DNA of 26,980 bases from DASZTV01 sp036268405 (GTDB lineage Bacteria > Actinomycetota > Actinomycetes > JAFAQI01). The notes under the pieces were generated by a model that was given only the letters and a program-made list of their open reading frames with translations, made no database searches and was not told the DNA's origin. How positions within the stretch are numbered: the stretch's first letter is position 1; each line of letters opens with the position of its first letter. Location of the stretch: the NCBI GenBank assembly GCA_036268405.1, contig DATAUF010000042.1:1-26980 (forward strand), written 5' to 3'. This document shows, piece by piece, positions 16,893 through 26,919 of the stretch. Position numbers and translations under genes: made by a program.

Positions 16893-16904
<12 letters not shown>
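16843..16904 (-). terminator. Long inverted repeat at the clpB 3' end
   Basis: Arms of 18 bases (16843-16860 and 16887-16904) are inverted copies with one mismatch, around a 26-base loop. The far arm contains the clpB TGA stop. A smaller alternative hairpin (CGAAG/CTTCG) can form from the loop plus the far arm. No T-run follows. It is probably the end of the heat-shock operon transcript, but it also covers the -35 region of pyrE. Confidence 0.55.
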
Positions 16905-19496
<2,592 letters not shown>

Positions 19497-19521
19497 GTCA
19501 CTGTCTTCTCGTTGGTCTTGG

Positions 19522-19950
19522 TTACTTCGGGGGTTGCCAGACGACGACGGTGGGCGGCGAGAACGGCACGAGGTCACGGCGGTAGGAGCGGTGCACCGCC
19601 TGTTCCCGTCGCCCGATCTCGCTATGCATGGCATCGACCTCGGTGAGCACCTCGGCCAATCGCTGCTGCAGCGCGGACACATGTGCCTCGAGCTCGAGGA
19701 TCCGTTTCACTCCGGCGAGGTTGATGCCCTCGTCCTGTGAGAGCCGCTGCACCTCGCGGAGCATCGCGATGTCCCGCGCGGAGTAGCGCCGCCCACGCCC
19801 GCTCGAACGACCGGGTGACACCAGGCCCATCCGGTCGTAGGCCCGCAGGGTCTGCGGGTGCATGCCCGCCAACGACGCTGCCACCGAGATGACGAACACG
19901 GCGGCGTCCTCGGACACGCCGCCGGCACCTTGAACGAAGTCGTCAGTCAT
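19522..19950 (-). CDS. hspR: Heat-shock repressor HspR
   Basis: A 142-residue MerR-type regulator that represses the dnaK operon by binding HAIR inverted repeats, with DnaK acting as co-repressor. The winged helix-turn-helix spans about 20-90 (VFVISVAASLAGMHPQTLRA, then YDRMGLVSPGRSSGRGRRYS). A coiled-coil helix (about 88-120) follows for dimerisation. The C-terminal tail with VPFSPPTVVVWQPPK is the sort of exposed hydrophobic extension seen in HspR proteins. It overlaps the end of dnaJ by 8 bases, so it is translated by coupling. Two HAIR-like sites upstream of dnaK in this window give the expected feedback loop. Confidence 0.95.
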   Translation of the reverse strand: MTDDFVQGAGGVSEDAAVFVISVAASLAGMHPQTLRAYDRMGLVSPGRSSGRGRRYSARDIAMLREVQRLSQDEGINLAGVKRILELEAHVSALQQRLAEVLTEVDAMHSEIGRREQAVHRSYRRDLVPFSPPTVVVWQPPK

Positions 19951-21130
19951 CGGAGCCGACCGTCCCCTGGTTCTTGGCCGCGGCGCTCATGTGCGCTGCG
20001 TCGAGTTGCGCGCGTGGATGTTCCGGGGCGACGGCTGCGTACGCCTCGAGTGCTGCCTTCGCCTCGTCGCCGAGCTCGCTCGGGACGGTGACCTCGACAG
20101 TGACGAGAAGATCGCCCTTGGTGCCGTCACGGTGTGCGACGCCCTTGCCGCGCACCCGTAGCACGCGGCCGCTCGCTGTCCCCGCCGGGATCTTCACGGT
20201 CACCGCACCACCCTCGAGGGTCGGCACCTTCACGGTCGTGCCCAGCGCCGCTTCGGGGAACGTCACCGGCAGGACCAGCGTCAGGTTGTCACCCTTGCGT
20301 CCGAACATCTCGTGCTTGCCGACACGGACTGTGACGAGCAGGTCGCCTGGGGGACCGCCGCGCTCGCCGGCCTCGCCTTTGCCCTTGAGGCGGATCTTCT
20401 GGCCGTCAGCGACCCCGGCCGGGATCCGGGCACGCAAGGTGCGGGTCGTGATCGCCTCGCCACTTCCGCCGCAGGTGGCGCAGGGGTCATCGACGAGCAG
20501 CCCGCGACCTCGGCAGTCACGGCACGGCTCGGCGAAGGCGAAGCCACCCTGGTTGGTCGACGCCATGCCGGTACCGGAGCAACGCGGACAGACCCGGGTC
20601 GCGGTGCCAGGCTTCGCGCCGCTGCCGCGACACGTCGGGCACGTATGCGGACCGGAGATCGAAAGCGGCAACGTCGCGCCGGCCGCCGCATCGTTGAACG
20701 ACAAGGTGACCTCGGCCTCGACATCGGCGCCTCGTCGCGGCGCCGCGGCACGGCCGCGGCCGCCACCACCGAAGATCCCACCGAGCAGGTCGCCCAGCCC
20801 ACCGCCGGCGCCCGCACCACCACCGAAGAGGTCGCCGAGATCGAAGGTCGCACCGCCATGACCCGCGCCGGGCGGCACCCGGAACCCGCCGCCCGCGAAC
20901 AGCGAGCGGGCCTCGTCGTACTCCTTGCGCTTGGTCGCGTCGGAGAGCACGTCGTAGGCCTCGGAGACCTCCTTGAACTTCTCCTCGGCCTTGACGTCGC
21001 CCGCGTTGGCATCGGGATGGTGGGTTCGCGCGAGCTTGCGGTAGGCCTTCTTGATGTCTGCCGCCGTAGCGTCCTTCGGGACGCCGAGCGTGGCGTAGTA
21101 GTCCTTCTCGACATAGTCGCGCGCGCTCAT
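19943..21130 (-). CDS. dnaJ: Chaperone protein DnaJ
   Basis: A 395-residue class A J-protein that delivers clients to DnaK and stimulates its ATPase. The J-domain (about 9-73) has HPD at 38-40. A Gly/Phe-rich region spans about 79-125. The zinc domain has four CxxCxGxG repeats (Cys164/167, 181/184, 203/206, 217/220). A C-terminal substrate-binding domain follows. The N terminus SARDYVEKDYYATLGV matches DnaJ1 proteins of actinobacteria that sit in dnaK operons. A strong GGAAGGAGGG lies about 7 bases before the ATG. It is 38 bases after grpE and overlaps hspR by 8 bases. Confidence 0.97.
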   Translation of the reverse strand: MSARDYVEKDYYATLGVPKDATAADIKKAYRKLARTHHPDANAGDVKAEEKFKEVSEAYDVLSDATKRKEYDEARSLFAGGGFRVPPGAGHGGATFDLGDLFGGGAGAGGGLGDLLGGIFGGGGRGRAAAPRRGADVEAEVTLSFNDAAAGATLPLSISGPHTCPTCRGSGAKPGTATRVCPRCSGTGMASTNQGGFAFAEPCRDCRGRGLLVDDPCATCGGSGEAITTRTLRARIPAGVADGQKIRLKGKGEAGERGGPPGDLLVTVRVGKHEMFGRKGDNLTLVLPVTFPEAALGTTVKVPTLEGGAVTVKIPAGTASGRVLRVRGKGVAHRDGTKGDLLVTVEVTVPSELGDEAKAALEAYAAVAPEHPRAQLDAAHMSAAAKNQGTVGSDD

Positions 21131-21168
21131 CGGCGTCCCTCCTTCCGTGCTCCGTTAGTTGTCGTTGT

Positions 21169-21792
21169 TCACTCCGCTGACGCGTCGGTCTGTTGCGGTA
21201 CGTCGCCGCCCGGTGCCGACTCGGGCTCGAGGACGGCCACCCGAGCCGGACGAAGAATCCGCTCGCCGACCCGGAAGCCGGGCTGGTAGACCTCGGCGCA
21301 CACCGGCTCACTGACCTCGCCCGACAAGCCGTGGGTGAGCGCCTCGTGAATGGTCGGGTCGAACGGCTCACCGACGTCACCGAAGCGGGCCAGGCCGAGC
21401 TTGGCGAGCGTCGCCTCGAGACCATCGGCCACCAACGCGAACCCGCCCTGCACTTCGCCGTGCGCCCGCGCCCGGTCGAGGTCGTCGAGCACCGGCAGCA
21501 GACCGAAGATCACCGACACCAGCGCGGCCTCGCCGACCGCTTCGCGGTCTCGGTCGACCCTGCGCCGGTAGTTGGCGTACTCCGCCTGCACGCGCTGCAG
21601 GTCGGCGGTGAGCTCGGCCACGAGATCCGTCGACCCTGCGTCGGCAGCCTGTTCGACGGGCGATGCCTGCGGCGCCTCGTCGGGCAGGTCGGTCCGGCGC
21701 TCACCAGTCGATGGATCGAACCGTCGCCGGTCCCGGACGATGGGGGCTTCGCCCTCGCCGTCCGGTCCCACACCCGGATTGGAGTCAGGCAT
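21169..21792 (-). CDS. grpE: Nucleotide exchange factor GrpE
   Basis: A 207-residue partner that releases ADP from DnaK. A disordered acidic N-terminal part (about 1-60) precedes the long coiled coil (LVAELTADLQRVQAEYANYR, then RRVDRDREAV). The beta-domain follows, with the family motif region FDPTIHEALTHG and VYQPGFRVGERILRPARVAV. I chose the ATG at 21792, which overlaps the dnaK stop by 8 bases and gives a normal length. The frame stays open to 21978 inside dnaK, but that extension is an Arg/Ser-rich shadow with no GrpE likeness. Translation is probably coupled to dnaK. Confidence 0.95.
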   Translation of the reverse strand: MPDSNPGVGPDGEGEAPIVRDRRRFDPSTGERRTDLPDEAPQASPVEQAADAGSTDLVAELTADLQRVQAEYANYRRRVDRDREAVGEAALVSVIFGLLPVLDDLDRARAHGEVQGGFALVADGLEATLAKLGLARFGDVGEPFDPTIHEALTHGLSGEVSEPVCAEVYQPGFRVGERILRPARVAVLEPESAPGGDVPQQTDASAE

Positions 21793-23629
21793 TGCCGTCC
21801 TCGGCGTCGCCCTCGTCGACGATCTCCGCGTCGACGACGTCTTCGTCGCTGCCGCCGTCAGCCGACTCCGCGCCGCCCGCCTCCGCCGTGTTGGCGTTGG
21901 CGTCGTAGAGCGCCTGGCCCATCTTCTGGCTGACCGTCGCGAGCGCCTCCGACGTGCGCTTGATGGCGTCGACGTCATCGGCCTCGAGCGCCGTCTTCAC
22001 CTCGGCGACCGCCGCGGTGACCTCGGCCTTCACATCGTCGGAGACCTTCTCGCCGTTGTCCGCGAGGAACTTCTCCGTCGTGTAGACGAGGCCGTCGGCC
22101 TGGTTGCGCACCTCCGCGGACTCGCGACGCTTCTTGTCCTCATCGGCGTACTGCTCGGCCTCACGCATCATGCGGTCGATGTCGTCCTTCGGTAGCGCGG
22201 AGCCGCCGGTGATCGTCATCGACTGCTCCTTGCCGGTGCCCAGATCCTTCGCTCCGACGTGGACGATGCCATTGGCATCGATGTCGAACGTGACCTCGAT
22301 CTGCGGGACACCACGCGGCGCCGGGGGCAGACCGGTCAGCTCGAAGTTGCCGAGCGACTTGTTGTACGACGCGATCTCACGCTCGCCCTGGAAGACCTGG
22401 ATCAGCACGGACGGCTGACTGTCATCGGCCGTAGTGAAGATCTCGCTGCGCTTGGTCGGGATCGTGGTGTTGCGCTCGATGAGCTTGGTCATGATCCCGC
22501 CCTTGGTCTCGATACCAAGAGACAGCGGGGTCACGTCGAGCAGCAGGATGTCCTTGACCTCGCCCTTGAGAACGCCGGCCTGCAACGCAGCGCCGACCGC
22601 GACGACCTCGTCGGGGTTGACGCCCTTGTTGGGCTCGCGGCCGCCGAGGAGCTCTTTGACCACGTCGACAACGGCAGGCATCCGGGTGGAGCCACCGACG
22701 AGAACCACGTGATGCACGTCGGCGACGTTGACGCCCGCGTCGCGGATCGCCTGCTGGAACGGGCCCTTGGTCCGGTCGAGCAGGTCGGCGGTCATCCGCT
22801 GGAAGTCCGCCCGCGACAGCTTCTCGTCGAGGTGCAGCGGGCCGGCATCGCTCGCAGTGATGTACGGCAGGTTGATGGTCGCTTCGGACGAGCTGGACAG
22901 CTCGATCTTGGCCTTCTCCGCAGCCTCGCGCAGACGCTGCATTGCCATCTTGTCGACCGACAGGTCGATGTTGTGGCCCGCCTTGAAGCGCTCGACCAGC
23001 CAGTCAACGACCTTCTGGTCCCAGTCGTCGCCGCCGAGGTGGTTGTCACCACTGGTGGCCTTGACCTCGATGACGCCGTCGCCGATCTCGAGCAGCGACA
23101 CGTCGAAGGTGCCACCGCCGAGGTCGAAGACGAGGATCGTCTGGTCGGCCTCCTTGTCCAGGCCGTAGGCCAGCGCGGCCGCGGTCGGCTCGTTGATGAT
23201 CCGCAGCACCTCGAGGCCCGCGATCTGGCCGGCCTCCTTGGTGGCTTGGCGCTGGGCGTCGGAGAAGTACGCCGGAACCGTGATCACCGCATCGGTGACC
23301 GGCTCGCCGAGGTAGGCCTCCGCGTCCCGCTTGAGCTTGGAGAGGATGAAGGCCGAGATCTGCTGCGGCGTCTGGGCCTTGCCGTCGATGTCGATCGACC
23401 AGTCGGTGCCGATATGGCGCTTCACCGACCGGATCGTGCGATCGGGGTTGGTGACGGCCTGCCGCTTGGCGACCTCACCGACAAGTACCTCGCCGTTCTT
23501 CGCGAAGGCCACCACGCTGGGCGTGGTCCGTGAGCCCTCGGCGTTGGCGATGACGTTGGGCTCTCCGCCCTCGAGCACCGTGACGACGCTGTTCGTCGTC
23601 CCTAGGTCGATGCCGACCGCTCGTCCCAT
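21785..23629 (-). CDS. dnaK: Molecular chaperone DnaK (Hsp70)
   Basis: A 614-residue Hsp70 of usual actinobacterial length. The ATPase domain begins AVGIDLGTTNSVVTVLEGG and includes IINEPTAAALAYG, VFDLGGGTFDVSLLEI and VVLVGGSTRMPAV. The linker and substrate-binding domain start at LLLDVTPLSLGIETKGG. The C-terminal lid ends in an acidic tail (DEDVVDAEIVDEGDAEDGNA). GAAGGAG lies about 9 bases before the ATG. It is the first gene of dnaK-grpE-dnaJ-hspR-clpB and overlaps grpE by 8 bases. Two HAIR-like operators and a good -10/-35 pair lie in the 110 bases upstream, so it should be induced by heat and misfolded protein when HspR-DnaK repression is lost. Confidence 0.98.
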   Translation of the reverse strand: MGRAVGIDLGTTNSVVTVLEGGEPNVIANAEGSRTTPSVVAFAKNGEVLVGEVAKRQAVTNPDRTIRSVKRHIGTDWSIDIDGKAQTPQQISAFILSKLKRDAEAYLGEPVTDAVITVPAYFSDAQRQATKEAGQIAGLEVLRIINEPTAAALAYGLDKEADQTILVFDLGGGTFDVSLLEIGDGVIEVKATSGDNHLGGDDWDQKVVDWLVERFKAGHNIDLSVDKMAMQRLREAAEKAKIELSSSSEATINLPYITASDAGPLHLDEKLSRADFQRMTADLLDRTKGPFQQAIRDAGVNVADVHHVVLVGGSTRMPAVVDVVKELLGGREPNKGVNPDEVVAVGAALQAGVLKGEVKDILLLDVTPLSLGIETKGGIMTKLIERNTTIPTKRSEIFTTADDSQPSVLIQVFQGEREIASYNKSLGNFELTGLPPAPRGVPQIEVTFDIDANGIVHVGAKDLGTGKEQSMTITGGSALPKDDIDRMMREAEQYADEDKKRRESAEVRNQADGLVYTTEKFLADNGEKVSDDVKAEVTAAVAEVKTALEADDVDAIKRTSEALATVSQKMGQALYDANANTAEAGGAESADGGSDEDVVDAEIVDEGDAEDGNA

Positions 23630-23677
23630 GTTCTTGCTCCTTCTTCTTCTGTGCCCGTGGCCCCGCCCGTACCCAGA

Positions 23678-23698
23678 CTTGAGCCGGTGTCACTCAGG
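23678..23698. promoter_or_regulatory. HAIR operator 1 (HspR site) at dnaK
   Basis: CTTGAGC-N7-ACTCAGG matches the HAIR consensus CTTGAGT-N7-ACTCAAG at 12 of 14 positions with the exact 7-base spacer. It overlaps the predicted dnaK -10 box and transcription start, an ideal repressor position. Confidence 0.8.
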
Positions 23699-23724
23699 TT
23701 AACCGGATCGGTGGCACCTGTCAT
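23696..23724 (-). promoter_or_regulatory. dnaK operon promoter
   Basis: On the minus strand ATGACA (-35, 23719-23724) is separated by exactly 17 bases from TAACCT (-10, 23696-23701). This is near-consensus for the housekeeping sigma factor. The predicted start falls inside HAIR 1, about 60 bases before the dnaK ATG. Confidence 0.65.
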
Positions 23725-23729
23725 TCCCG

Positions 23730-23750
23730 ATTGAGCGACATTGGCTCAAC
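23730..23750. promoter_or_regulatory. HAIR operator 2 (HspR site) upstream of dnaK
   Basis: ATTGAGC-N7-GCTCAAC contains a perfect TTGAGC/GCTCAA inverted repeat with a 7-base spacer, agreeing with the HAIR consensus at 10 of 14 positions. Its centre is 52 bases from that of HAIR 1, just upstream of the -35 box. It also lies 24 bases before the start of the small plus-strand gene. Confidence 0.7.
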
Positions 23751-23773
23751 TTTCTGAAAGGCTCCTGATCAAG

Positions 23774-23956
23774 GTGGCTTCGGCGGCGCTCAGGCGTACC
23801 GTTCCACAGGTGTTGGGCCGGCTCCAGGACACCCGTGGCGAACCGTCGCTGCGGACCCGCGCGATGGCCGCGCTAGTGATCCTCGGCCTCGTCGTGCTGA
23901 CCGCCCCGCTCGTGATGATCCCGCTCATCGCCTGGCTCGCCCACCACGTGTTCTAG
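23774..23956 (+). CDS. Small single-span membrane protein, unknown function
   Basis: A 60-residue protein with a basic N-terminal half (ALRRTVPQVLGRLQDTRGEP) and one hydrophobic helix at about 34-55 (AALVILGLVVLTAPLVMIPL), ending AWLAHHVF. The strong GC bias at third positions supports coding. I prefer the GTG at 23774 because GAAAGG lies 12 bases before it. A TTG at 23741 would give 71 residues but falls inside HAIR 2. It is divergent from dnaK and is followed by etfD in the same direction after about 90 bases. I do not recognise a family; the small size and position make regulation by HspR conceivable but unproven. Confidence 0.5.
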   Translation: MASAALRRTVPQVLGRLQDTRGEPSLRTRAMAALVILGLVVLTAPLVMIPLIAWLAHHVF

Positions 23957-23964
23957 GCCCATTT

Positions 23965-24026
23965 GCCGAGGCCAACCTTTTGGGTCATTCAAGGGGGGTC
24001 GAAACACCAACTACGTTGGCCTCGGC
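23965..24026. repeat. Inverted repeat between the small membrane gene and etfD
   Basis: Perfect 12-base arms (23965-23976 GCCGAGGCCAAC and 24015-24026) enclose 38 bases. The right arm can alternatively fold locally as CCAAC/GTTGG (24007-24019). The left arm starts 8 bases after the small gene's stop. The right arm covers the etfD -35 region. It may be a terminator for the small gene or an operator pair for etfD. Confidence 0.5.
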
Positions 24027-24043
24027 GTACCACTCAGTAAAGT
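24016..24043 (+). promoter_or_regulatory. Leaderless etfD promoter
   Basis: TTGGCC (-35) and TAAAGT (-10, 24038-24043) are 16 bases apart, and the GTG start follows the -10 after 6 bases. The -35 is inside the right arm of the inverted repeat. Confidence 0.5.
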
Positions 24044-24049
24044 GCCCGC

Positions 24050-26290
24050 GTGACTGTTCGCCTAATCGCCGGCCTGGCCGTTTCGGCCATCGCCGTCGCC
24101 GTTGCCCTGTACCGCCTCCAGTGGCTCGGACGGTTGGTGCTCTCCGGGGCGCCGATCCCGCCGGAGCGGCGCCCCAACGTCCTCGGCGCGCTCAGGGCGC
24201 AGCTCGTCGACGTGTTCGCGCAGCGAAAGCTGTTCAAGGTGAAGGGGTCGGGAACCGCCCACGCCTTCACCTTCTGGGGCTTCACGGTGCTGTTCCTGAC
24301 CATCATCGAGGCCTTCGGCGCGCTGTTCCAGCGCGACTTCGCGATCCCCTACATCGGCCGGAGCCGGGCACTCGGGCTGATCGAGGACATCTTCGCCGTC
24401 GCGGTGCTGCTCGCGATCATCGTCTTCACCGGCATCCGGCTCGCCCGCTCGCCCCACCGCCTCGGGCGCAAGTCCCGCTTCTACGGCTCGCACGTCGACC
24501 AGGCGTACCTCGTCCTCGGAATGATCTTCGGAGTCATCGCGACGCTGCTGCTCTACCGAGGCGCGCAGATCTCCAGCGGCCACTTCCCCTACCAGCACGA
24601 CGGCTGGTGGGCGTTCGCGTCCAAGGCGACCAGCTACATCACGCCCAACTCACTCGCGTTCGAGAGCACTTTCGTCGTCGCGCAGATCGCCATCGTCATG
24701 GGCTTCCTGGTCTTCCTGCTCTACGGCAAGCACATGCACATCATCACGGCGCCGATCAATGCCTCGCTGAAGCGGCACCCCAAAGCCCTCGGCCCGCTCG
24801 GCACGACGCCGGACCTCGAGAAGCTGATGGAGGACGAGAACGCCGTCCTCGGCGCCGGCCAGATCGAGCACTTTCACCAACAGCAGCTGCTGCAGACGCT
24901 CGCCTGCACCGAGTGCGGCCGCTGCCAGGACAAGTGCCCGGCGTGGAACACCGGCAAGCCGCTGAACCCGAAGCTGATCATCACGGCGCTGCGCGACAAC
25001 ATGATGGCCTCGGCCGACCGGTTGCTCGGGAAGAAGAACGCCGACGGCAGCGACATCGAACCGACGATGCTCGTGCCCGACGTCATCGACCCCGAGGCAC
25101 TGTGGGCCTGCACGACGTGTGGCGCCTGCGTCGAGGAGTGCCCGGTCGACATCGAGCACGTTGACGCCATCATCGACATGCGCCGCTACCAGGTGCTGAT
25201 GGAGTCCAGCTTCCCGTCCGAAGCCGGCACGATGCTGCGCAACATCGAGAACCAGGGCAACCCCTGGGGGCTACGCGCGGACATGCGCACCGAGTGGCTC
25301 GAGGGCGTCGACTTCGAGATCCCGATCGTCACCGACTCGATCCCCGACGACATCGAGTGGCTGTACTGGGTCGGCTGCGCCGGCTCGCTCGACGACCGGG
25401 CGCGCAAGTCGACCCAGGCGATCGCCCGGGTCTTCCACGCCGCCGGCGTCAAGTTCGCGATCCTCGGTCCGCAGGAGACCTGCACCGGAGACCCGGCGCG
25501 GCGCATGGGCAACGAGTATCTCTTCCAGGAGATGGCCAAGGCCAACATCGAGGTACTCGACGGGGTGGGTGCGAAGAAGATCGTCGCGTCATGCCCACAC
25601 TGCTTCAACACGCTCGGCAACGAGTACCCCGCGCTCGGCGGCAACTACGAAGTGGTGCACCACTCGCAGCTGCTCGGCAGGCTCGTCGCGGACGGCAGCC
25701 TGTCGCCACAAGATCCGATCGTCGCCAAGCTGACCTACCACGACCCGTGCTACCTCGGCCGCCACAACGACATCCTCGACGCGCCGCGGACGGTGCTCGA
25801 CGCCGTACCCGGCCTGGAGCGCGTCGAGATGCACCGCCACGGCAAGCGCGGCTTCTGCTGTGGCGCCGGCGGCGCGCGCATGTGGATGGAGGAGCGGATC
25901 GGCACGCGGGTCAACGTCGAGCGCACGGAGGAGGCGCTCGGCACCGGCGCCGAGATCATCGCGACGTCGTGCCCCTACTGCCTCATCATGCTCGACGACG
26001 CCGTCAACGGGAAGCGTGCCGAGGGCGGCGCGGCAGGGGTCAGGGTCATCGACATCGCGCAGGTCCTCGCCGACTCGATCGGTCTGCGCAAGGTCCCCGC
26101 GATGGCCGGCGCACCTGCGGCCGAGGCCGACACCGACACATCGGCGGCGGAGGGCGGAGCTCCCAGTGACCCGACCGCGTCGGCTCCTGCTCCTGCCCAG
26201 CCGCCCGAGGAGTCGACGACCAACGAGCCGGGACCGACGGTCGACCCGTCTGGTCCCCTGCCCGACGAGCACCAAGGCCCGGTCGAGTAG
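24050..26290 (+). CDS. etfD: Membrane Fe-S oxidoreductase, EtfD-type (ETF:menaquinone link)
   Basis: A 746-residue protein with a membrane cytochrome-b/NarI-like N-terminal part (helices near 3-21, 72-93, 110-130, 152-170, 205-225). Two [4Fe-4S] motifs follow (Cys286/289/292/296 and Cys354/357/360/364). Two CCG domains come next (Cys443, 478, 515, 518; and Cys567, 603, 604, 641, 644), as in HdrD/GlpC-like proteins. A Pro/Ala/Glu-rich tail (about 685-746) is probably disordered. It matches the actinobacterial family of M. tuberculosis Rv0338c (EtfD), which passes electrons from electron-transfer flavoprotein, reduced by acyl-CoA dehydrogenases, into the respiratory chain. The GTG start fits a leaderless mRNA. 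Its partner etfBA is not in this window. It converges on dcd with a 6-base gap. Confidence 0.9.
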   Translation: MTVRLIAGLAVSAIAVAVALYRLQWLGRLVLSGAPIPPERRPNVLGALRAQLVDVFAQRKLFKVKGSGTAHAFTFWGFTVLFLTIIEAFGALFQRDFAIPYIGRSRALGLIEDIFAVAVLLAIIVFTGIRLARSPHRLGRKSRFYGSHVDQAYLVLGMIFGVIATLLLYRGAQISSGHFPYQHDGWWAFASKATSYITPNSLAFESTFVVAQIAIVMGFLVFLLYGKHMHIITAPINASLKRHPKALGPLGTTPDLEKLMEDENAVLGAGQIEHFHQQQLLQTLACTECGRCQDKCPAWNTGKPLNPKLIITALRDNMMASADRLLGKKNADGSDIEPTMLVPDVIDPEALWACTTCGACVEECPVDIEHVDAIIDMRRYQVLMESSFPSEAGTMLRNIENQGNPWGLRADMRTEWLEGVDFEIPIVTDSIPDDIEWLYWVGCAGSLDDRARKSTQAIARVFHAAGVKFAILGPQETCTGDPARRMGNEYLFQEMAKANIEVLDGVGAKKIVASCPHCFNTLGNEYPALGGNYEVVHHSQLLGRLVADGSLSPQDPIVAKLTYHDPCYLGRHNDILDAPRTVLDAVPGLERVEMHRHGKRGFCCGAGGARMWMEERIGTRVNVERTEEALGTGAEIIATSCPYCLIMLDDAVNGKRAEGGAAGVRVIDIAQVLADSIGLRKVPAMAGAPAAEADTDTSAAEGGAPSDPTASAPAPAQPPEESTTNEPGPTVDPSGPLPDEHQGPVE

Positions 26291-26296
26291 CCCGAC

Positions 26297-26875
26297 CTAG
26301 CCGATGCCGCCGCGGCGGAAGTTGATACTCGAGCGCGACGGGGTCGGACCTCGTTGGCCCTGGTAGCGCGAGCCGTAGATCGACGAGCCGTACGGATGCT
26401 CCGACGGCGAGGTCAGCCGGAAGACACAGACCTGGCCGATCTTCATCCCCGGCCAGAGCTTGATCGGCAGGGTGGCAACGTTCGACAGCTCGAGCGTCAC
26501 ATGGCCGGAGAACCCCGGGTCGATGAACCCCGCCGTCGAGTGGGTCAGCAGGCCCAGCCGGCCGAGTGAGCTCTTGCCCTCGAGCCGCGCCGCGAGATCG
26601 TCCGCGAGGCTGATCACCTCGTACGTCGATCCGAGCACGAACTCCCCCGGATGCAGGATGAACGGCTCGTCGACGCCGGCCTCGACCAGCCGCGTCAGGT
26701 CCTCCTGCTCCTCGGCCGGGTCGATGTGCGGGTACTTGTGGTTCTCGAAGACGCGGAACATCCGGTCGAGCCGAACGTCGACGCTCGACGGCTGCACGAG
26801 CGTCTCGTCGTACGGGTCGATCCCGAGTCGCCCGGCGTCCACCTCAGCCTTGATGTCACGGTCGGAAAGAAGCAC
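26297..26875 (-). CDS. dcd: dCTP deaminase
   Basis: A 192-residue homotrimeric enzyme of the dUTPase/Dcd fold that deaminates dCTP to dUTP, feeding dTMP synthesis. The start MLLSDRDIKAEVDAGRLGI and VQPSSVDVRLD (about 28-37) are conserved. The active-site stretch RLEGKSSLGRLGLLTHSTAG (about 97-116) and GFIDPGFSGHVTLELSN include the catalytic Glu129. The length and the GLLTHSTAGFIDPG motif resemble the M. tuberculosis enzyme, which also hydrolyses dUTP to dUMP, so dual activity is possible but not provable here. The GTG start is 6 bases from a TAGCCT -10 box and has no ribosome binding site. Confidence 0.96.
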   Translation of the reverse strand: MLLSDRDIKAEVDAGRLGIDPYDETLVQPSSVDVRLDRMFRVFENHKYPHIDPAEEQEDLTRLVEAGVDEPFILHPGEFVLGSTYEVISLADDLAARLEGKSSLGRLGLLTHSTAGFIDPGFSGHVTLELSNVATLPIKLWPGMKIGQVCVFRLTSPSEHPYGSSIYGSRYQGQRGPTPSRSSINFRRGGIG

Positions 26876-26881
26876 GCCGGA

Positions 26882-26887
26882 AGGCTA
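26882..26887 (-). promoter_or_regulatory. Predicted -10 box of a leaderless dcd promoter
   Basis: Minus-strand TAGCCT is followed by TCCGGC and the GTG of dcd. The surrounding GATAGCCTTC is identical to the dedA promoter. Its -35 position (about 26905-26910) overlaps the -10 box of the divergent gene. Confidence 0.5.
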
Positions 26888-26906
26888 TCCACGCGCAGCC
26901 CGGCAC

Positions 26907-26912
26907 TACGGT
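26907..26912 (+). promoter_or_regulatory. Predicted -10 box for the right-edge gene
   Basis: TACGGT is 7 bases before the ATG at 26920. A GGGGG run lies between, so either a leaderless or a very short-leader start is possible. It overlaps the dcd promoter face to face. Confidence 0.35.
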
Positions 26913-26919
26913 CAGGGGG

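Noticed and set aside
19497..19682. N-terminal extension of clpB into hspR
   Set aside because: Cys/Arg/Ser-rich shadow of hspR; ClpB proteins begin at the DSYRFTTRSQ motif.
21793..21978. N-terminal extension of grpE into dnaK
   Set aside because: Arg/Ser-rich shadow of the dnaK C terminus with no GrpE features.
22259..23533. 424-codon plus-strand frame opposite dnaK
   Set aside because: Antisense shadow of a highly conserved Hsp70; the idea of a dehydrogenase encoded opposite dnaK is a known misannotation type and nothing here supports it.
23641..23650. TTC repeat upstream of dnaK
   Set aside because: On the minus strand it is simply the GAAGAAGAAGGAG purine-rich leader and ribosome binding site of dnaK.
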